From the NCBI RefSeq assembly GCF_016612865.1, contig NZ_JAENZZ010000002.1, positions 186,001-250,000 on the forward strand: a stretch of DNA of 64,000 bases. The letters run 5' to 3'. The translations under genes and the position numbers were made by a program. The notes under the pieces were generated by a model that saw only the letters and a program-made list of their open reading frames with translations, had not been told where the DNA came from and made no database searches. This DNA is from Blastococcus sp. TML/M2B (GTDB lineage Bacteria > Actinomycetota > Actinomycetes > Mycobacteriales > Geodermatophilaceae). Below, one piece after another: positions 16,454 to 24,952 of this stretch (the stretch's first letter is position 1; every line of letters starts with the position of its first letter).

Positions 16454-17619
16454 AGACCCATCCGCTTGCTGATGACCTCGTTCATGATCTCGTTCGCCCC
16501 GCCGCCGATGCCGAGTATCCGGGCGTCCCGGTAGTGCCGTTCGACCTCCGACTCCCGCATGTATCCCATGCCGCCGAAGATCTGCACCGCCTCGTCAACC
16601 ACGAAGTCACAGGCGTAGACGGCGGTGTTCTTCGCCATCGACACCTCGGTGACGACGTCCTCCCCGGCCAGGTAGCGCTGCGCCACAGCTCGCGTGTAGG
16701 TGCGGGCGACGTCGACCTGACGCGCCATCTCGGCGAGCTTGTGCCGGATCACCTGTCGAGAGGAGAGCGGCCGCCCGAAGGTCTCCCGGTCCCGCGCCCA
16801 CCCGAGGGCCAGGTCCAGGGCGCGGGCCGCGGTGGCGTAGGCCTGGACTGCCAGGCCGATCCGCTCGCTCTGGAACTGCTGCATGATCTGCACGAAGCCG
16901 GAGTTCTCTGTGCCCACCAGCTGCGCGGCCGGCACGCGGACGTCGGTGAAGGCCAGCTCGGCTGTGTCGCTGCACCGCCAGCCCATCTTGTCCAGCCGCC
17001 GGGAGACGCTGAACCCGGGCGTGTTCGTGTCGATGACGAGCAGCGAGACACCGCCGTGACCCGGTCCGCCGGTGCGCACAGCGGTGGTCACGAAGTCGGC
17101 GCGGACCCCGCTGGTGATGAAGGTCTTGGCTCCGTTGACCACGTACTCGTCGCCTTCGCGCACGGCCCGGGTGCGCAGATTTGCGACATCCGAGCCCCCG
17201 CCGGGCTCGGTCACCGCGAGCGAACCGATCAGCTCCCCGGCCAGCGTGGGTCGGACGTAGCGGTCGACCAGCTCGGCGCTGCCGTGGGCGGCGATGTGCG
17301 GCACGGCGATGCCGTGGGTGAACAGCGAGGCACAGACACCTGTGGACCCACCCCCGTGCAGGATCTCCTCGGTCATGACCGCCGAGTCGATCGCGTTGCC
17401 GCCGCTGCCGCCCACCTCTTCGGCGAACCCGACGCCGAGCAGGCCCGCGCCGGCCGCCTTACGGTGCAGATCGCGCGGCAGCTCGCCATCCCGTTCCCAC
17501 TCGGCCATGTTCGGAGCGATCTCCCGGGCCACGAAGTCGCGGGCGAGCCGGCGGAGGGCCACCCGCTCGGGCGTGCTCCATGGGTCGGGGGCGTGCGCGG
17601 TGACGTCGGTAGGGCTCAT
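16450..17619 (-). CDS. Acyl-CoA dehydrogenase
   Basis: A 389-residue FAD enzyme that makes alpha,beta-unsaturated acyl-CoA. SLAVTEPGGGSDVANLRT is the flavin-binding signature, ITSGVRADFV follows, and the C-terminal IFGGMGYMRESEVERHYRDAR contains the Glu-Arg region of the family. GGGANEIMNEVI lacks the common TSEI form. The ATG at 17619 follows GGAGGAG. It is first gene of an operon with the MBL hydrolase. A TetR-type palindrome lies 147 bp upstream, matching that of the acyl-CoA ligase operon. Confidence 0.9.
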   Translation of the reverse strand: MSPTDVTAHAPDPWSTPERVALRRLARDFVAREIAPNMAEWERDGELPRDLHRKAAGAGLLGVGFAEEVGGSGGNAIDSAVMTEEILHGGGSTGVCASLFTHGIAVPHIAAHGSAELVDRYVRPTLAGELIGSLAVTEPGGGSDVANLRTRAVREGDEYVVNGAKTFITSGVRADFVTTAVRTGGPGHGGVSLLVIDTNTPGFSVSRRLDKMGWRCSDTAELAFTDVRVPAAQLVGTENSGFVQIMQQFQSERIGLAVQAYATAARALDLALGWARDRETFGRPLSSRQVIRHKLAEMARQVDVARTYTRAVAQRYLAGEDVVTEVSMAKNTAVYACDFVVDEAVQIFGGMGYMRESEVERHYRDARILGIGGGANEIMNEVISKRMGL

Positions 17620-17980
17620 GACTGCTCTCCTCCGGTCGGTCCTCCCGCAGCTGGTACACAGGCGGCCGCGTGCATGTCGAGCAGGGCCGCGATGCACCCT
17701 CCGCGCCTCGAACGACGTGAGCCACTACGACACCTCAAGCAGGTCGTGGGGACGGCCACGGAGGACTTGACGTCACCGTCAGGTTAGTCGTCCGTGGATG
17801 TGGCGCACAACACCCGCATCGTTCGCGCCGGCCATTCCGACAGCGGACTCGCAGCGCCGAGAGGCTCCGGTTGCGCTGGCTGCAGCGGTGGCGGATGTCG
17901 GCTCCACTACGCGCGATCCACCACGTCCTGCGGGAGCGGGAGTACCGCCAGATCGCCCACCAGTGCGGTAGGGAGAACGC
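17620..17980. other. Divergent regulatory gap
   Basis: 361 bp between the acyl-CoA dehydrogenase (-) and the EthD gene (+). No credible coding sequence is seen. It contains the palindrome at 17766-17783. The EthD ribosome site (GGGAG) closes the gap. Confidence 0.6.
17766..17783. promoter_or_regulatory. Second copy of the TetR operator, CTTGACG-TCAC-CGTCAGG
   Basis: The same half-sites and 4-base spacer as the palindrome at 14623, with one mismatch in the right arm. It stands between the acyl-CoA dehydrogenase operon and the EthD gene and predicts that both belong to the same regulon as the acyl-CoA ligase. Confidence 0.65.
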
Positions 17981-18292
17981 ATGACGCACAGATTGCTCGT
18001 CCAGTACGGCCGTCCGACGGACCCTTCTGCGTTCGACCAGCACTACCGCGACGTCCACGTCCCGCTCGCACGGAAGATCCCCGGCGTGGTGCGCTTCGAC
18101 ATCGGCCACGCCAACGCTCTGGACGGCGACACCGCGCCGTACCTGGTTGCCGTGCTCGACTTCGCCTCCGCCGAGGCGTTCGCTTCCGGCATGGGGTCCC
18201 CCGAGGGCACGGCCGCCGCCGGCGACGTGCCGAACTTCGCCACCGGCGGCGCGAGCATGAGCCACTACGACATAGAGGACTTCACTCCCTGA
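17981..18292 (+). CDS. EthD family protein
   Basis: 103 residues forming an EthD-type dimeric alpha-beta barrel. It starts RLLVQYGRPTDPSAFDQHYRDVHVPLA and carries the conserved FDxHY...H...A pattern. The family was named from the ethyl tert-butyl ether degradation locus; members assist oxygenases or act as small isomerase/decarboxylase-like enzymes. The ATG at 17981 is preceded by GGGAG. The context is catabolic (acyl-CoA genes upstream). The precise role is unknown. Confidence 0.85.
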   Translation: MTHRLLVQYGRPTDPSAFDQHYRDVHVPLARKIPGVVRFDIGHANALDGDTAPYLVAVLDFASAEAFASGMGSPEGTAAAGDVPNFATGGASMSHYDIEDFTP

Positions 18293-18465
18293 GCTGCCGG
18301 GTGCCGTCCTCCGGTGCGACGGGGGACGGCACCCGCGTCGGTCCAGGGGACTGCGCTCCCTCGACCGATTTCCCATTGCCGGCGGGCGCGGGAGGCGGCG
18401 GCGGCTCTACCGTCGCACCGGTGGGGGGGCTCCGGTGCCGGGTCCCGGGGGCGAGCGGGGCCGCG

Positions 18466-18858
18466 ACGCGGGCCCCTGCTCGTCGCCACCGCCTCCGGCA
18501 CGGTGCTGAACCCGCTCAATTCCTCGCTGATCGCCGTCGCCCTGATCCAGCTGGCGGAGGACTTCGAGCTGTTGTTCGCCTGCGTCTCCTGGATGATCTC
18601 GCTGTTCCACCTGACCAGCGCGGTGGCCCAGCCGGTCTCCGGCCGGCTCGGAGACGTGTTCGGGCCACGCCGACTGTTCCTCGCGGGGCTCGCGCTGGTC
18701 GGCCTGGCCAGCCCGCGGCGCCGCTCTCCCCCGAACTTCGCCACGCTCCTGGCCATCCGGGCGGTCCAGGCGCTGGGCAGCTCCGCGATCTACCCCCTCC
18801 GGCATGGCGATCATCCGCCGGCTGGTCGTGGAGGGCCGGGCCCGCGCGCTGGCCGTCG
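18466..18858 (+). pseudogene. MFS transporter, N-terminal fragment
   Basis: Clear major-facilitator sequence: SGTVLNPLNSSLIAVAL (helix 1), then SWMISLFHLTSAVAQPVSGRLGDVFGPRR with the loop 2-3 motif, then FATLLAIRAVQALGSSAIYP. One extra C in TACCCCCTCC (18790-18800) moves the frame; [21 protein letters not shown] continues in the next frame. Homology then stops inside the helix 4-5 region. Sequence beyond 18858 belongs to an aroA fragment on the other strand. The missing C-terminal part of the same kind of protein resumes at 21094. Confidence 0.8.
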
Positions 18859-19239
18859 ATCAGCCCGGCGTTGGGGCGGTCGTGCAGGTCGCGGGTCGCC
18901 GTCCACGGTGACCGGGCCGTCGGCGAGGGCGGCCACCGGGGGGAGGAACCGCAGCACCGTGCCGGCCAGCCCGGCGTCGACCGTGACCGGACCGCTGAGC
19001 GTTCCGGGTGCGACCAGCCAGTCGCTGCCGTCGACGTCGTCGATGCCGACTCAGAGTGCGCCCAGGCCTGCGGCCATGAGGTCGGTGTCGCGCACCCTGA
19101 GGGGGTGCACGAGCCGACTGGGGCCGTCCGCCAGCGCGGCGAGCACGAGTGCCCGGGCGGTCAGCGACTTCGACCCGGGCAGGGACACGACGGCGTCGAC
19201 CGGAGCAGGGTGGTGCGGCGCGGGCCAGACGTCTCTCAC
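18845..19239 (-). pseudogene. aroA: aroA (EPSP synthase) 5' fragment, truncated and interrupted
   Basis: The N-terminal piece of 3-phosphoshikimate 1-carboxyvinyltransferase: [20 protein letters not shown] carries the phosphate-binding Lys-Ser motif. After 62 residues a TGA (19051-19053) interrupts it. The sequence resumes in frame with [14 protein letters not shown] and [19 protein letters not shown], then shifts frame before RPNAGLIDG and ends at the MFS fragment. About three quarters of the enzyme is absent, so it cannot be functional. A complete aroA should exist elsewhere. Confidence 0.85.
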
Positions 19240-19281
19240 GAGGTCAGTCTGCCCGCCCGCGCCGCACCTCCCCGCACGTGC

Positions 19282-20733
19282 TCAGCCGGCCTGCGGCTTC
19301 TCGGTCTTCTTGACCGGGACCGTGCGGAGCAGCCGCCGGTTGGCGAACTCGAACATGGCCAGCTCGGAGAGCTCGCGGCCGTAGCCGGACCGCTTGACGC
19401 CACCGAAGGGCAGCTCCGGGGAGGAGCCGGTGGGCTGGTTGATCCAGACCATGCCTGCCTCCAGCCGCTCGGCCACCGACCGCGCCTCCTCGGGGTTGCT
19501 GCCCATGACGGTTGCACCCAGGCCGAAGTCGCTGTCGTTGGCCAGCGCGACCGCCTCGTCGGCGTTCTTCACCTTGTAGACGACGGCCGCGGGACCGAAG
19601 AGCTCCTCGCGGTAGGCCCGCATGTCGGGAGTGACGTCGGTGAGGATCGTCGCCGACACGAACGCGCCGGCGTGATCGGGGCGCTGGCCGCCCGCGACGA
19701 CGGTGGCGCCCTTGTCGATGGCGTCCTGGATCTGCGCCTGCAGGTCCGCGGCCGCCTTCTCGCTCGACAGTGGCGCGAGCGACGTCGCCGGGTCGGCCGG
19801 GTCGCCGGGGGCGAAGATGCCGAATGCCTGCTTCAGGCCCTCGACGAAGGGCTCGTAGGCGTCCTCGGTGACGATCAGCCGCTTGGAGGCGGTGCAGGCC
19901 TGCCCGGTGTTACCCATGCGCCCGGCGGTGGCCGCCTTGACGGTCGCCTCCAGGTTCTCACCGTCGAGGACGATGAACGGGTCGCTGCCGCCGAGCTCCA
20001 GCACGGACTTCTTGAGGTGCTTGCCGGCCAGGGCGGCGACCGACGAGCCGGCCCGCTCGCTGCCGGTCAGCGTCACGCCCTGGATGCGGGGGTCGGCGAT
20101 GACCTGCTCGACGTCCTCGATCTTGAGGAAGGTGTTGATGAGCGCGCCCTCGGGGGCGCCGGCGTCACGGAACAGCTGCTCGATCGCCACGGCGCACTGC
20201 GGGGTGATCTCCGAGTGCTTGAGGATGACGGTGTTGCCCAGCACCAGGTTCGGGCCGGCGACGCGGACGACCTGGTAGAAGGGGAAGTTCCACGGCTCGA
20301 TGGCCAGGAGCACGCCGACGGGGCGCGTCTCGATGACGGCCTCTCCGCCGCCCATCATCGGCTCGATCGAGGTCGGCTCGAGGAACTTCGGGCCGTTGCC
20401 GGCGTAGTACTTCAGGATCATCGAGCAGAGGAAGAGCTCGCCGACGGCCTCGTCCCGGCGCTTGCCCATCTCCTTGGTGATGAGGGCGGCGAAGTCCATG
20501 ATCCGCTCGTCGAGCAGCTCGGCGGCCTTCTGGACAACGGCCGCGCGCTCCTCGACCGAGCGGTCGCGCCACTCCAGGTACGCGGTGTGCGCCTGGCCGA
20601 TGATGCCGTCGATCTCCGACGTCTCGGTGAAGGGGTACTCCTTCTCCGTCTCGCCGGTGAACGGGTTGACGGTCGCGTAGCGCCGCTCGGCGCTGTCGCT
20701 GGCGGTGGTGGGGGCGTTCTGCGTAGCGGTCAC
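19282..20733 (-). CDS. Aldehyde dehydrogenase, succinate-semialdehyde dehydrogenase type
   Basis: A 483-residue NAD(P)-dependent enzyme. EPWNFPFYQ is the conserved N-terminal cofactor segment. LELGGSDPFIV has the general-base Glu near 243 and GNTGQACTASKR has the catalytic Cys near 277. ELPFGGVKRSGYGRE is the C-terminal signature. ITKEMGKRRDEAVGE resembles succinate-semialdehyde dehydrogenases. The start is GTG at 20733, with GAGG upstream. It is the only complete gene in a segment flanked by truncated aroA and truncated SRAP and may be a duplicate copy. Whether it has a promoter here is unclear. Confidence 0.9.
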   Translation of the reverse strand: MTATQNAPTTASDSAERRYATVNPFTGETEKEYPFTETSEIDGIIGQAHTAYLEWRDRSVEERAAVVQKAAELLDERIMDFAALITKEMGKRRDEAVGELFLCSMILKYYAGNGPKFLEPTSIEPMMGGGEAVIETRPVGVLLAIEPWNFPFYQVVRVAGPNLVLGNTVILKHSEITPQCAVAIEQLFRDAGAPEGALINTFLKIEDVEQVIADPRIQGVTLTGSERAGSSVAALAGKHLKKSVLELGGSDPFIVLDGENLEATVKAATAGRMGNTGQACTASKRLIVTEDAYEPFVEGLKQAFGIFAPGDPADPATSLAPLSSEKAAADLQAQIQDAIDKGATVVAGGQRPDHAGAFVSATILTDVTPDMRAYREELFGPAAVVYKVKNADEAVALANDSDFGLGATVMGSNPEEARSVAERLEAGMVWINQPTGSSPELPFGGVKRSGYGRELSELAMFEFANRRLLRTVPVKKTEKPQAG

Positions 20734-20869
20734 GCGGTGATCCTCGTCTCTGGGGGGCTTGTTCCGCCTAGGCCTACCCCACGAGTGCCCGGCTGTCACG
20801 GGGCGGCCCGCTGTCAGCGGGCGCACCTACAGGGCGAGAGGTCAGCCGAACCTGTGCCAGGAGGCGCCC

Positions 20870-21094
20870 ATGTGCGGTTGCTACGCCGCCAGCCGCAAAC
20901 CCGAGGACCTGGCGCTGGAGTTCGAGGCCGTACCGGCCGGCGGGCAGTCCCCGGTGCCGGCCGACTACAACGTCGCCCCGACCAAGGACGTGCACGTCGT
21001 CCGCTGGAAGAAGGAGCGCGACGCCGAGGGCGCGCTGACCCGCGGCGTGCACCGCGAGCTCCGGGCGGTGCGCTGGGGCCTGGTGCCCTCGTGG
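20870..21094 (+). pseudogene. SOS response-associated peptidase (SRAP/YedK) N-terminal fragment
   Basis: It starts MCGCYAASRKPEDLALEF. Cys2 is the residue that crosslinks to abasic sites in SRAP proteins. ADYNVAPTKDVHVVR and VRWGLVPSW are family hallmarks. About 75 residues are present; the expected continuation (AKD, active-site His region) is missing because the sequence passes directly into an MFS transporter at the Trp codon. It is non-functional as it stands. Confidence 0.85.
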
Positions 21095-21408
21095 AGCTGT
21101 CGAACGCGGCGACGGCGGGGCTGCTCGCGGTGATCGGCGTGAGCGTCGGATCCACCAACCTGGGGCTGCAGACGGCGTTGTACGACACGGTCCCGCCTGA
21201 CGAGGTCGGGGCGGCAGCCGGCCTCTTCCAGACCTCGCGCTACCTCGGGGACCATCCTCTCGGCCAGCCTGCTGGGACTGCTGTTCGGCGACCAGATCGA
21301 CACCGGGAACCTGCACCGACTGGCCTGGTGCCTGTTCGCCGTCAGCGCGCTCGTCCTGGTCCTGCACCTGCGTCTCCCGGGACGGCCACCCGCTGCGTCC
21401 TCGACCTG
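21094..21408 (+). pseudogene. MFS transporter, C-terminal fragment
   Basis: ELSNAATAGLLAVIGVSVGS, then TNLGLQTALYDTVPPDEVG and AAGLFQTSRYLG, match the last four helices of DHA2-type MFS proteins. One extra G in CTCGGGGACC (about 21247) breaks the frame; TILSASLLGLLFGDQID and the terminal LVLVLHLRLPGRPP follow in the next frame up to TGA at 21408. It is very probably the other part of the gene begun at 18466. Confidence 0.75.
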
Positions 21409-21492
21409 ATCGCCCGTCCGTCATCGCCCGGCGAGGGCCCCGGCGTCATGGCAGGGTTCTGGGGGACGCGGAACCCGGCGGTGGAGGATCGG

Positions 21493-22299
21493 ATGCCCGA
21501 TCAGGCGATCGAGAGCCAAGCGCGGGAGACCGATGTCAGCGGCGTGCGGGTGCTGCTGACCGGCGGCACCAGCGGGCTGGGGCTGGGCATGGTGCGGGCT
21601 CTGGTGGCCGATGGGGCCTCAGTGGTCCTGACCGGCCGGGACGCCGACCGCGCGCGCCGGGTCGCCGAGCAGGAGACTGCCGCCGGGCCCGGATCGGCGA
21701 CCGGAATTGCGATGGACGTGCGGGACGAGGCCTCCGTCGCCGATGGCGTGGCGGCGGCGCGCGCTGCCCTGGGTGGCATCGACGTCCTGGTGAACAACGC
21801 CGGCATCGGCATGCGGACTGTCAATCCGCGGTTCCTGACCGAGCCGCGACGGTTCTACGAGGTCGCCCCGGCGGGCTTCGCCGACCTCATTGCCACCAAC
21901 GTCACCGGCTACTTCCTGGTGGCCCGCGCGGTCGTACCCGACATGGTCGCGGCGGGACACGGCACCGTGGTCAACGTCAGCATCAACGAGGAGACGATGC
22001 GTCGCCGAGGGTTCGTGCCCTACGGCCCGTCCAGGGCCGCCACCGACGCGATGTCCCGCGTCATGGCCGCCGACCTTGCCGGCACGGGCGTCCACGTCCA
22101 CCTGCTGCTGCCCGGTGGCGCCACGGTCACCGGCATGATCCCCGACGACCTGCCGGATGAGGCCCGGGGCGGCCTGCTGGAGCCTGCGGTGATGGGCCCG
22201 GCCATCCGGTGGTTGTGCTCTCCAGCGGCGAGAGAGCACAACGATCTCCGCGTCGTGGCCCGGGAATTCGTCCCGCCGGTGGACACGTCCCCCGCGTGA
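21493..22299 (+). CDS. SDR family oxidoreductase with Tyr-x3-Arg active site
   Basis: A 268-residue short-chain dehydrogenase. LTGGTSGLGLGM binds the cofactor near residue 20; DVLVNNAGIG, a Ser near 162 and VPYGPSRAATDAMSR follow. The usual catalytic Lys four residues after Tyr177 is Arg181 here, which may weaken or change catalysis. The ATG at 21493 follows GGAGG at 5 bases; an in-frame upstream ATG at 21448 is less well placed. It stands alone on this strand, next to an esterase. The substrate is unknown. Confidence 0.85.
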   Translation: MPDQAIESQARETDVSGVRVLLTGGTSGLGLGMVRALVADGASVVLTGRDADRARRVAEQETAAGPGSATGIAMDVRDEASVADGVAAARAALGGIDVLVNNAGIGMRTVNPRFLTEPRRFYEVAPAGFADLIATNVTGYFLVARAVVPDMVAAGHGTVVNVSINEETMRRRGFVPYGPSRAATDAMSRVMAADLAGTGVHVHLLLPGGATVTGMIPDDLPDEARGGLLEPAVMGPAIRWLCSPAAREHNDLRVVAREFVPPVDTSPA

Positions 22300-22378
22300 C
22301 CGACCCGCGGTTCGTCGCACCCACGGCTCGAGCGCCGGGCAGCCGGCCCCCCCGTGGCGGGTCGGCTGCCCGGACCCC

Positions 22379-23314
22379 TCAGCCGCGCAGCAGCTCGCCG
22401 AACCGGGCGCTGCTCTCGTCGATCGCGCTCTGCGCTGCCGGCGAGATGGCGCCCATGTCGAAGAACCCGTGGATCATGCCGCCGTAGCGACGGACGTCCG
22501 CGGCGACGCCCGCGGCACGCAGCGCCTCGCCGTAGGCCTCGCCCTCGTCCCGGAGCGGGTCGAACTCCGCCGTCACGACGACCGCAGGAGGCAGCCCCGA
22601 CAGGTCGGCGCCGTGCAGCGGCGACAGTCGGGCGTCCTTGGCGTCGTCCCAGGCGCCTGCGTAGTGGCCGTAGAACCAGTCCATGGTGTCCTTCTCGAGG
22701 AAGTAGCCCTTGGCGTTCTCCACGCGGGAGGGGTACTCCCCCTCCGCGTCCACGGCCGGGTAGATCAGGAACTGGCCGGCCAGCGGCGTCCCGTCGGCGT
22801 GCAGTACCTGCGCCACGACCGCGGCGAGGTTGCCGCCGGCGCTGTCCCCGGCGAGGCCCAGCCGCTGGTCCCCGCCGAACTCGTCGAGGTGCCCGGCGAT
22901 CCAGCGGGCGGAGGCCACCGCGTCGTCCGCTGCGGCCGGGAACGGGTGCTCCGGGGCCAGCCGGTAGTCCACGGCCACCACGACGGCGTTGCTGCCCTTG
23001 CAGACGTTGCGCGCCATGTTGTCGTGGGTGTCGAGATCGCCGATGACCCAGCCTCCGCCGTGGAAGAAGATCACCGTGGGGAAAGGGCCCTCGCCTTCCG
23101 GGCGGTAGACGCGCGCCTCGAGGTCACCCTCGGCACCGGGCACCGTCCGGTCCTCACTGCTCCCGACCTGGACGACGTGTTCGGGCGCCCGGGAGCCGTG
23201 GGTGAGCGCGAGGTACTGGGCGCGCCCGGCCTCGGCGCTCCCCTCGTACATGGGCGGCATGCCTGCCTGGTCGATCATGCTGAGGACGGCGGCGATGTGC
23301 GGGTCAACCGGCAC
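22379..23314 (-). CDS. Alpha/beta hydrolase, hormone-sensitive-lipase type esterase
   Basis: A 311-residue serine esterase of family IV. HGGGW (oxyanion hole) is near residue 86, GDSAGGNLAA (nucleophile Ser) near 156, an Asp in AEFDPLRDEG, and a His in GMIHGFFDMG. The GTG start at 23314 follows AAGGAGAA. It lies 73 bp after the flavin monooxygenase in the same direction. A Baeyer-Villiger enzyme makes an ester or lactone and this hydrolase would open it, a common pairing in ketone degradation. Confidence 0.9.
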   Translation of the reverse strand: MPVDPHIAAVLSMIDQAGMPPMYEGSAEAGRAQYLALTHGSRAPEHVVQVGSSEDRTVPGAEGDLEARVYRPEGEGPFPTVIFFHGGGWVIGDLDTHDNMARNVCKGSNAVVVAVDYRLAPEHPFPAAADDAVASARWIAGHLDEFGGDQRLGLAGDSAGGNLAAVVAQVLHADGTPLAGQFLIYPAVDAEGEYPSRVENAKGYFLEKDTMDWFYGHYAGAWDDAKDARLSPLHGADLSGLPPAVVVTAEFDPLRDEGEAYGEALRAAGVAADVRRYGGMIHGFFDMGAISPAAQSAIDESSARFGELLRG

Positions 23315-23387
23315 AGGGTTCTCCTTGTGGGGGACGGCTGGGGACGTGCGGGAAGGGACTCCGGAAGCGGTGCGGCGCGACGGCCGG

Positions 23388-24890
23388 TCAGCCGTACACC
23401 AGCGAGCTGTCGTCGAGGTCGAGCGCAGGCAACGAGTCGCGCTCCTCGGCGTACTCGCGCAGGTGGACCCAGGGCTCCTGGTCCCCCTGCTTGAACATCA
23501 GGTGCATGGTGCGCATGACGTAGCCGGCGTTGAAGTTCTCCGGGTCGCCCCAGGGCCGCAGCTGCATACCGTCGTCCTCCCGGCGCAGCGTGGGGACGAC
23601 GGTCGCCACACCCCGCTCCTCCATGTGAGCGAGCAACCGGCAGACGAACTCGCTGACCAGGTCGGCACGCAGGGTCCAGCTGGCGCGGAAGTACCCGAAC
23701 ACGTAGGCCATGTTGGGAACGCCGCTGATCATCATGCCGCGCCACGTGACCCGCTCGGTGAAGTCGACCGGCTCTCCGTCGACTGTGAAGGCAACTCCCC
23801 CGAACAGGCTCAGGTCGAATCCGGTGGCGGTGACGACGACGTCGGCCTCGATCTCCTCACCCGAGGACGTGCGGATCCCGGTCGCGGTGAACGTCTCGAT
23901 GGTGTCGGTGACCACCGATGCCTTGCCCTCCCGGATGGCGGTGAACAGGTCGCCGTCCGGGAGTAGGGCGAGCCGCTGCTGCCACGGCCGGTAGGTGGGG
24001 TTGAAGTGCTTGTCGATGTCGAAGCCTTCGGGTAGCAGCGGACGCATCGATTCGATGATGAAGGCCCGCAGTTCGTCGGGCGCCTCCTTGGACATCCGGG
24101 TGATCTCGTCCCCCTCGGCGATGTACGCGCGCCGGAGGATCTCGTGGGTCCACTCGTCAGGGACGTCCAGGGCGCGGAGTGTGTTCGCCAGCTCGTGGGT
24201 CCTGGGGCGGGCGAAGAAGAACGTCGGCGAGCGCTGCAGCATCGTCACGTGCGCCGCCTCCTGCGCCATGGCCGGCACGAGGGTGGCCGCGGTGGCTCCG
24301 GATCCGATGACGACGACGCGCTTGCCGGCGTAGTCGAGGTCCGCGGGCCACTGCTGCGGGTGCACGACATGACCGCGGAACCGGTCCAGCCCCTCCCACT
24401 GCGGCTGGTGGGGCCGGGAGTGGTCGTAGTAGCCCTGGCACATCCAGAGGAAGTCGGTGGTGAACCGCAGCGACTCGCCGGTGTCCTCACGGGTCACCTG
24501 CACAGTCCAGCGCTTCTCCTCCGAGGACCAGCTGGCCGCGCTCACCCGGTGCCGGTAGCGGATCCGGTCGCCCAGGTCGTTCTCCTGGATGACCTCGTCC
24601 AGGTAGGACAGGATCTCGTCCGAGGTGGCGATCGACGCCCCCCGCCAGGGCTTGAACTTGTACCCGAAGGTGAACAGGTCGCTGTCGGACCGGACGCCGG
24701 GGTAGCGGTGGGTCCACCAGGTGCCGCCTCGGGCGTCCAGCGCGTCGAGGATGACGAAGCTCTTGTCCGGGAACTGCTGCTTCAGGTGATAGGCGGCGCC
24801 GATCCCGGAGATCCCCGCCCCGACCACGAGCACGTCGACGTGCTGGGTCTCCGCCGCGGTGCCGGTTGCTGCTTCTGCCGTCAAGGTCAT
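23388..24890 (-). CDS. FAD-containing monooxygenase, Baeyer-Villiger type
   Basis: A 500-residue EthA-like flavoprotein. The first Rossmann motif VVGAGISGIGAA is near residue 22 and the NADPH-binding VVVIGSGATAATLVPAM near 190. The Baeyer-Villiger fingerprint FRGHVVHPQQW (FxGxxxHxxxW) is near 168-178. It inserts oxygen into ketones or oxidises heteroatoms. The ATG at 24890 is in the conserved N-terminal position. It is followed by an esterase and transcribed away from an AraC-type gene that probably activates it. Confidence 0.9.
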   Translation of the reverse strand: MTLTAEAATGTAAETQHVDVLVVGAGISGIGAAYHLKQQFPDKSFVILDALDARGGTWWTHRYPGVRSDSDLFTFGYKFKPWRGASIATSDEILSYLDEVIQENDLGDRIRYRHRVSAASWSSEEKRWTVQVTREDTGESLRFTTDFLWMCQGYYDHSRPHQPQWEGLDRFRGHVVHPQQWPADLDYAGKRVVVIGSGATAATLVPAMAQEAAHVTMLQRSPTFFFARPRTHELANTLRALDVPDEWTHEILRRAYIAEGDEITRMSKEAPDELRAFIIESMRPLLPEGFDIDKHFNPTYRPWQQRLALLPDGDLFTAIREGKASVVTDTIETFTATGIRTSSGEEIEADVVVTATGFDLSLFGGVAFTVDGEPVDFTERVTWRGMMISGVPNMAYVFGYFRASWTLRADLVSEFVCRLLAHMEERGVATVVPTLRREDDGMQLRPWGDPENFNAGYVMRTMHLMFKQGDQEPWVHLREYAEERDSLPALDLDDSSLVYG

Positions 24891-24952
24891 GCTTCATTGC
24901 CCATCTGCCTGGTGATGTCGGTCACGACGGAAGCTAGCCGTGCGAGGCGGAG

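Noticed and set aside
17794..22299. A 1501-codon plus-strand open frame spanning the EthD, MFS, aroA, ALDH and SDR regions
   Set aside because: It is a GC-driven antisense or out-of-frame reading of ALDH. Only its end (from 21493) is a real SDR gene.
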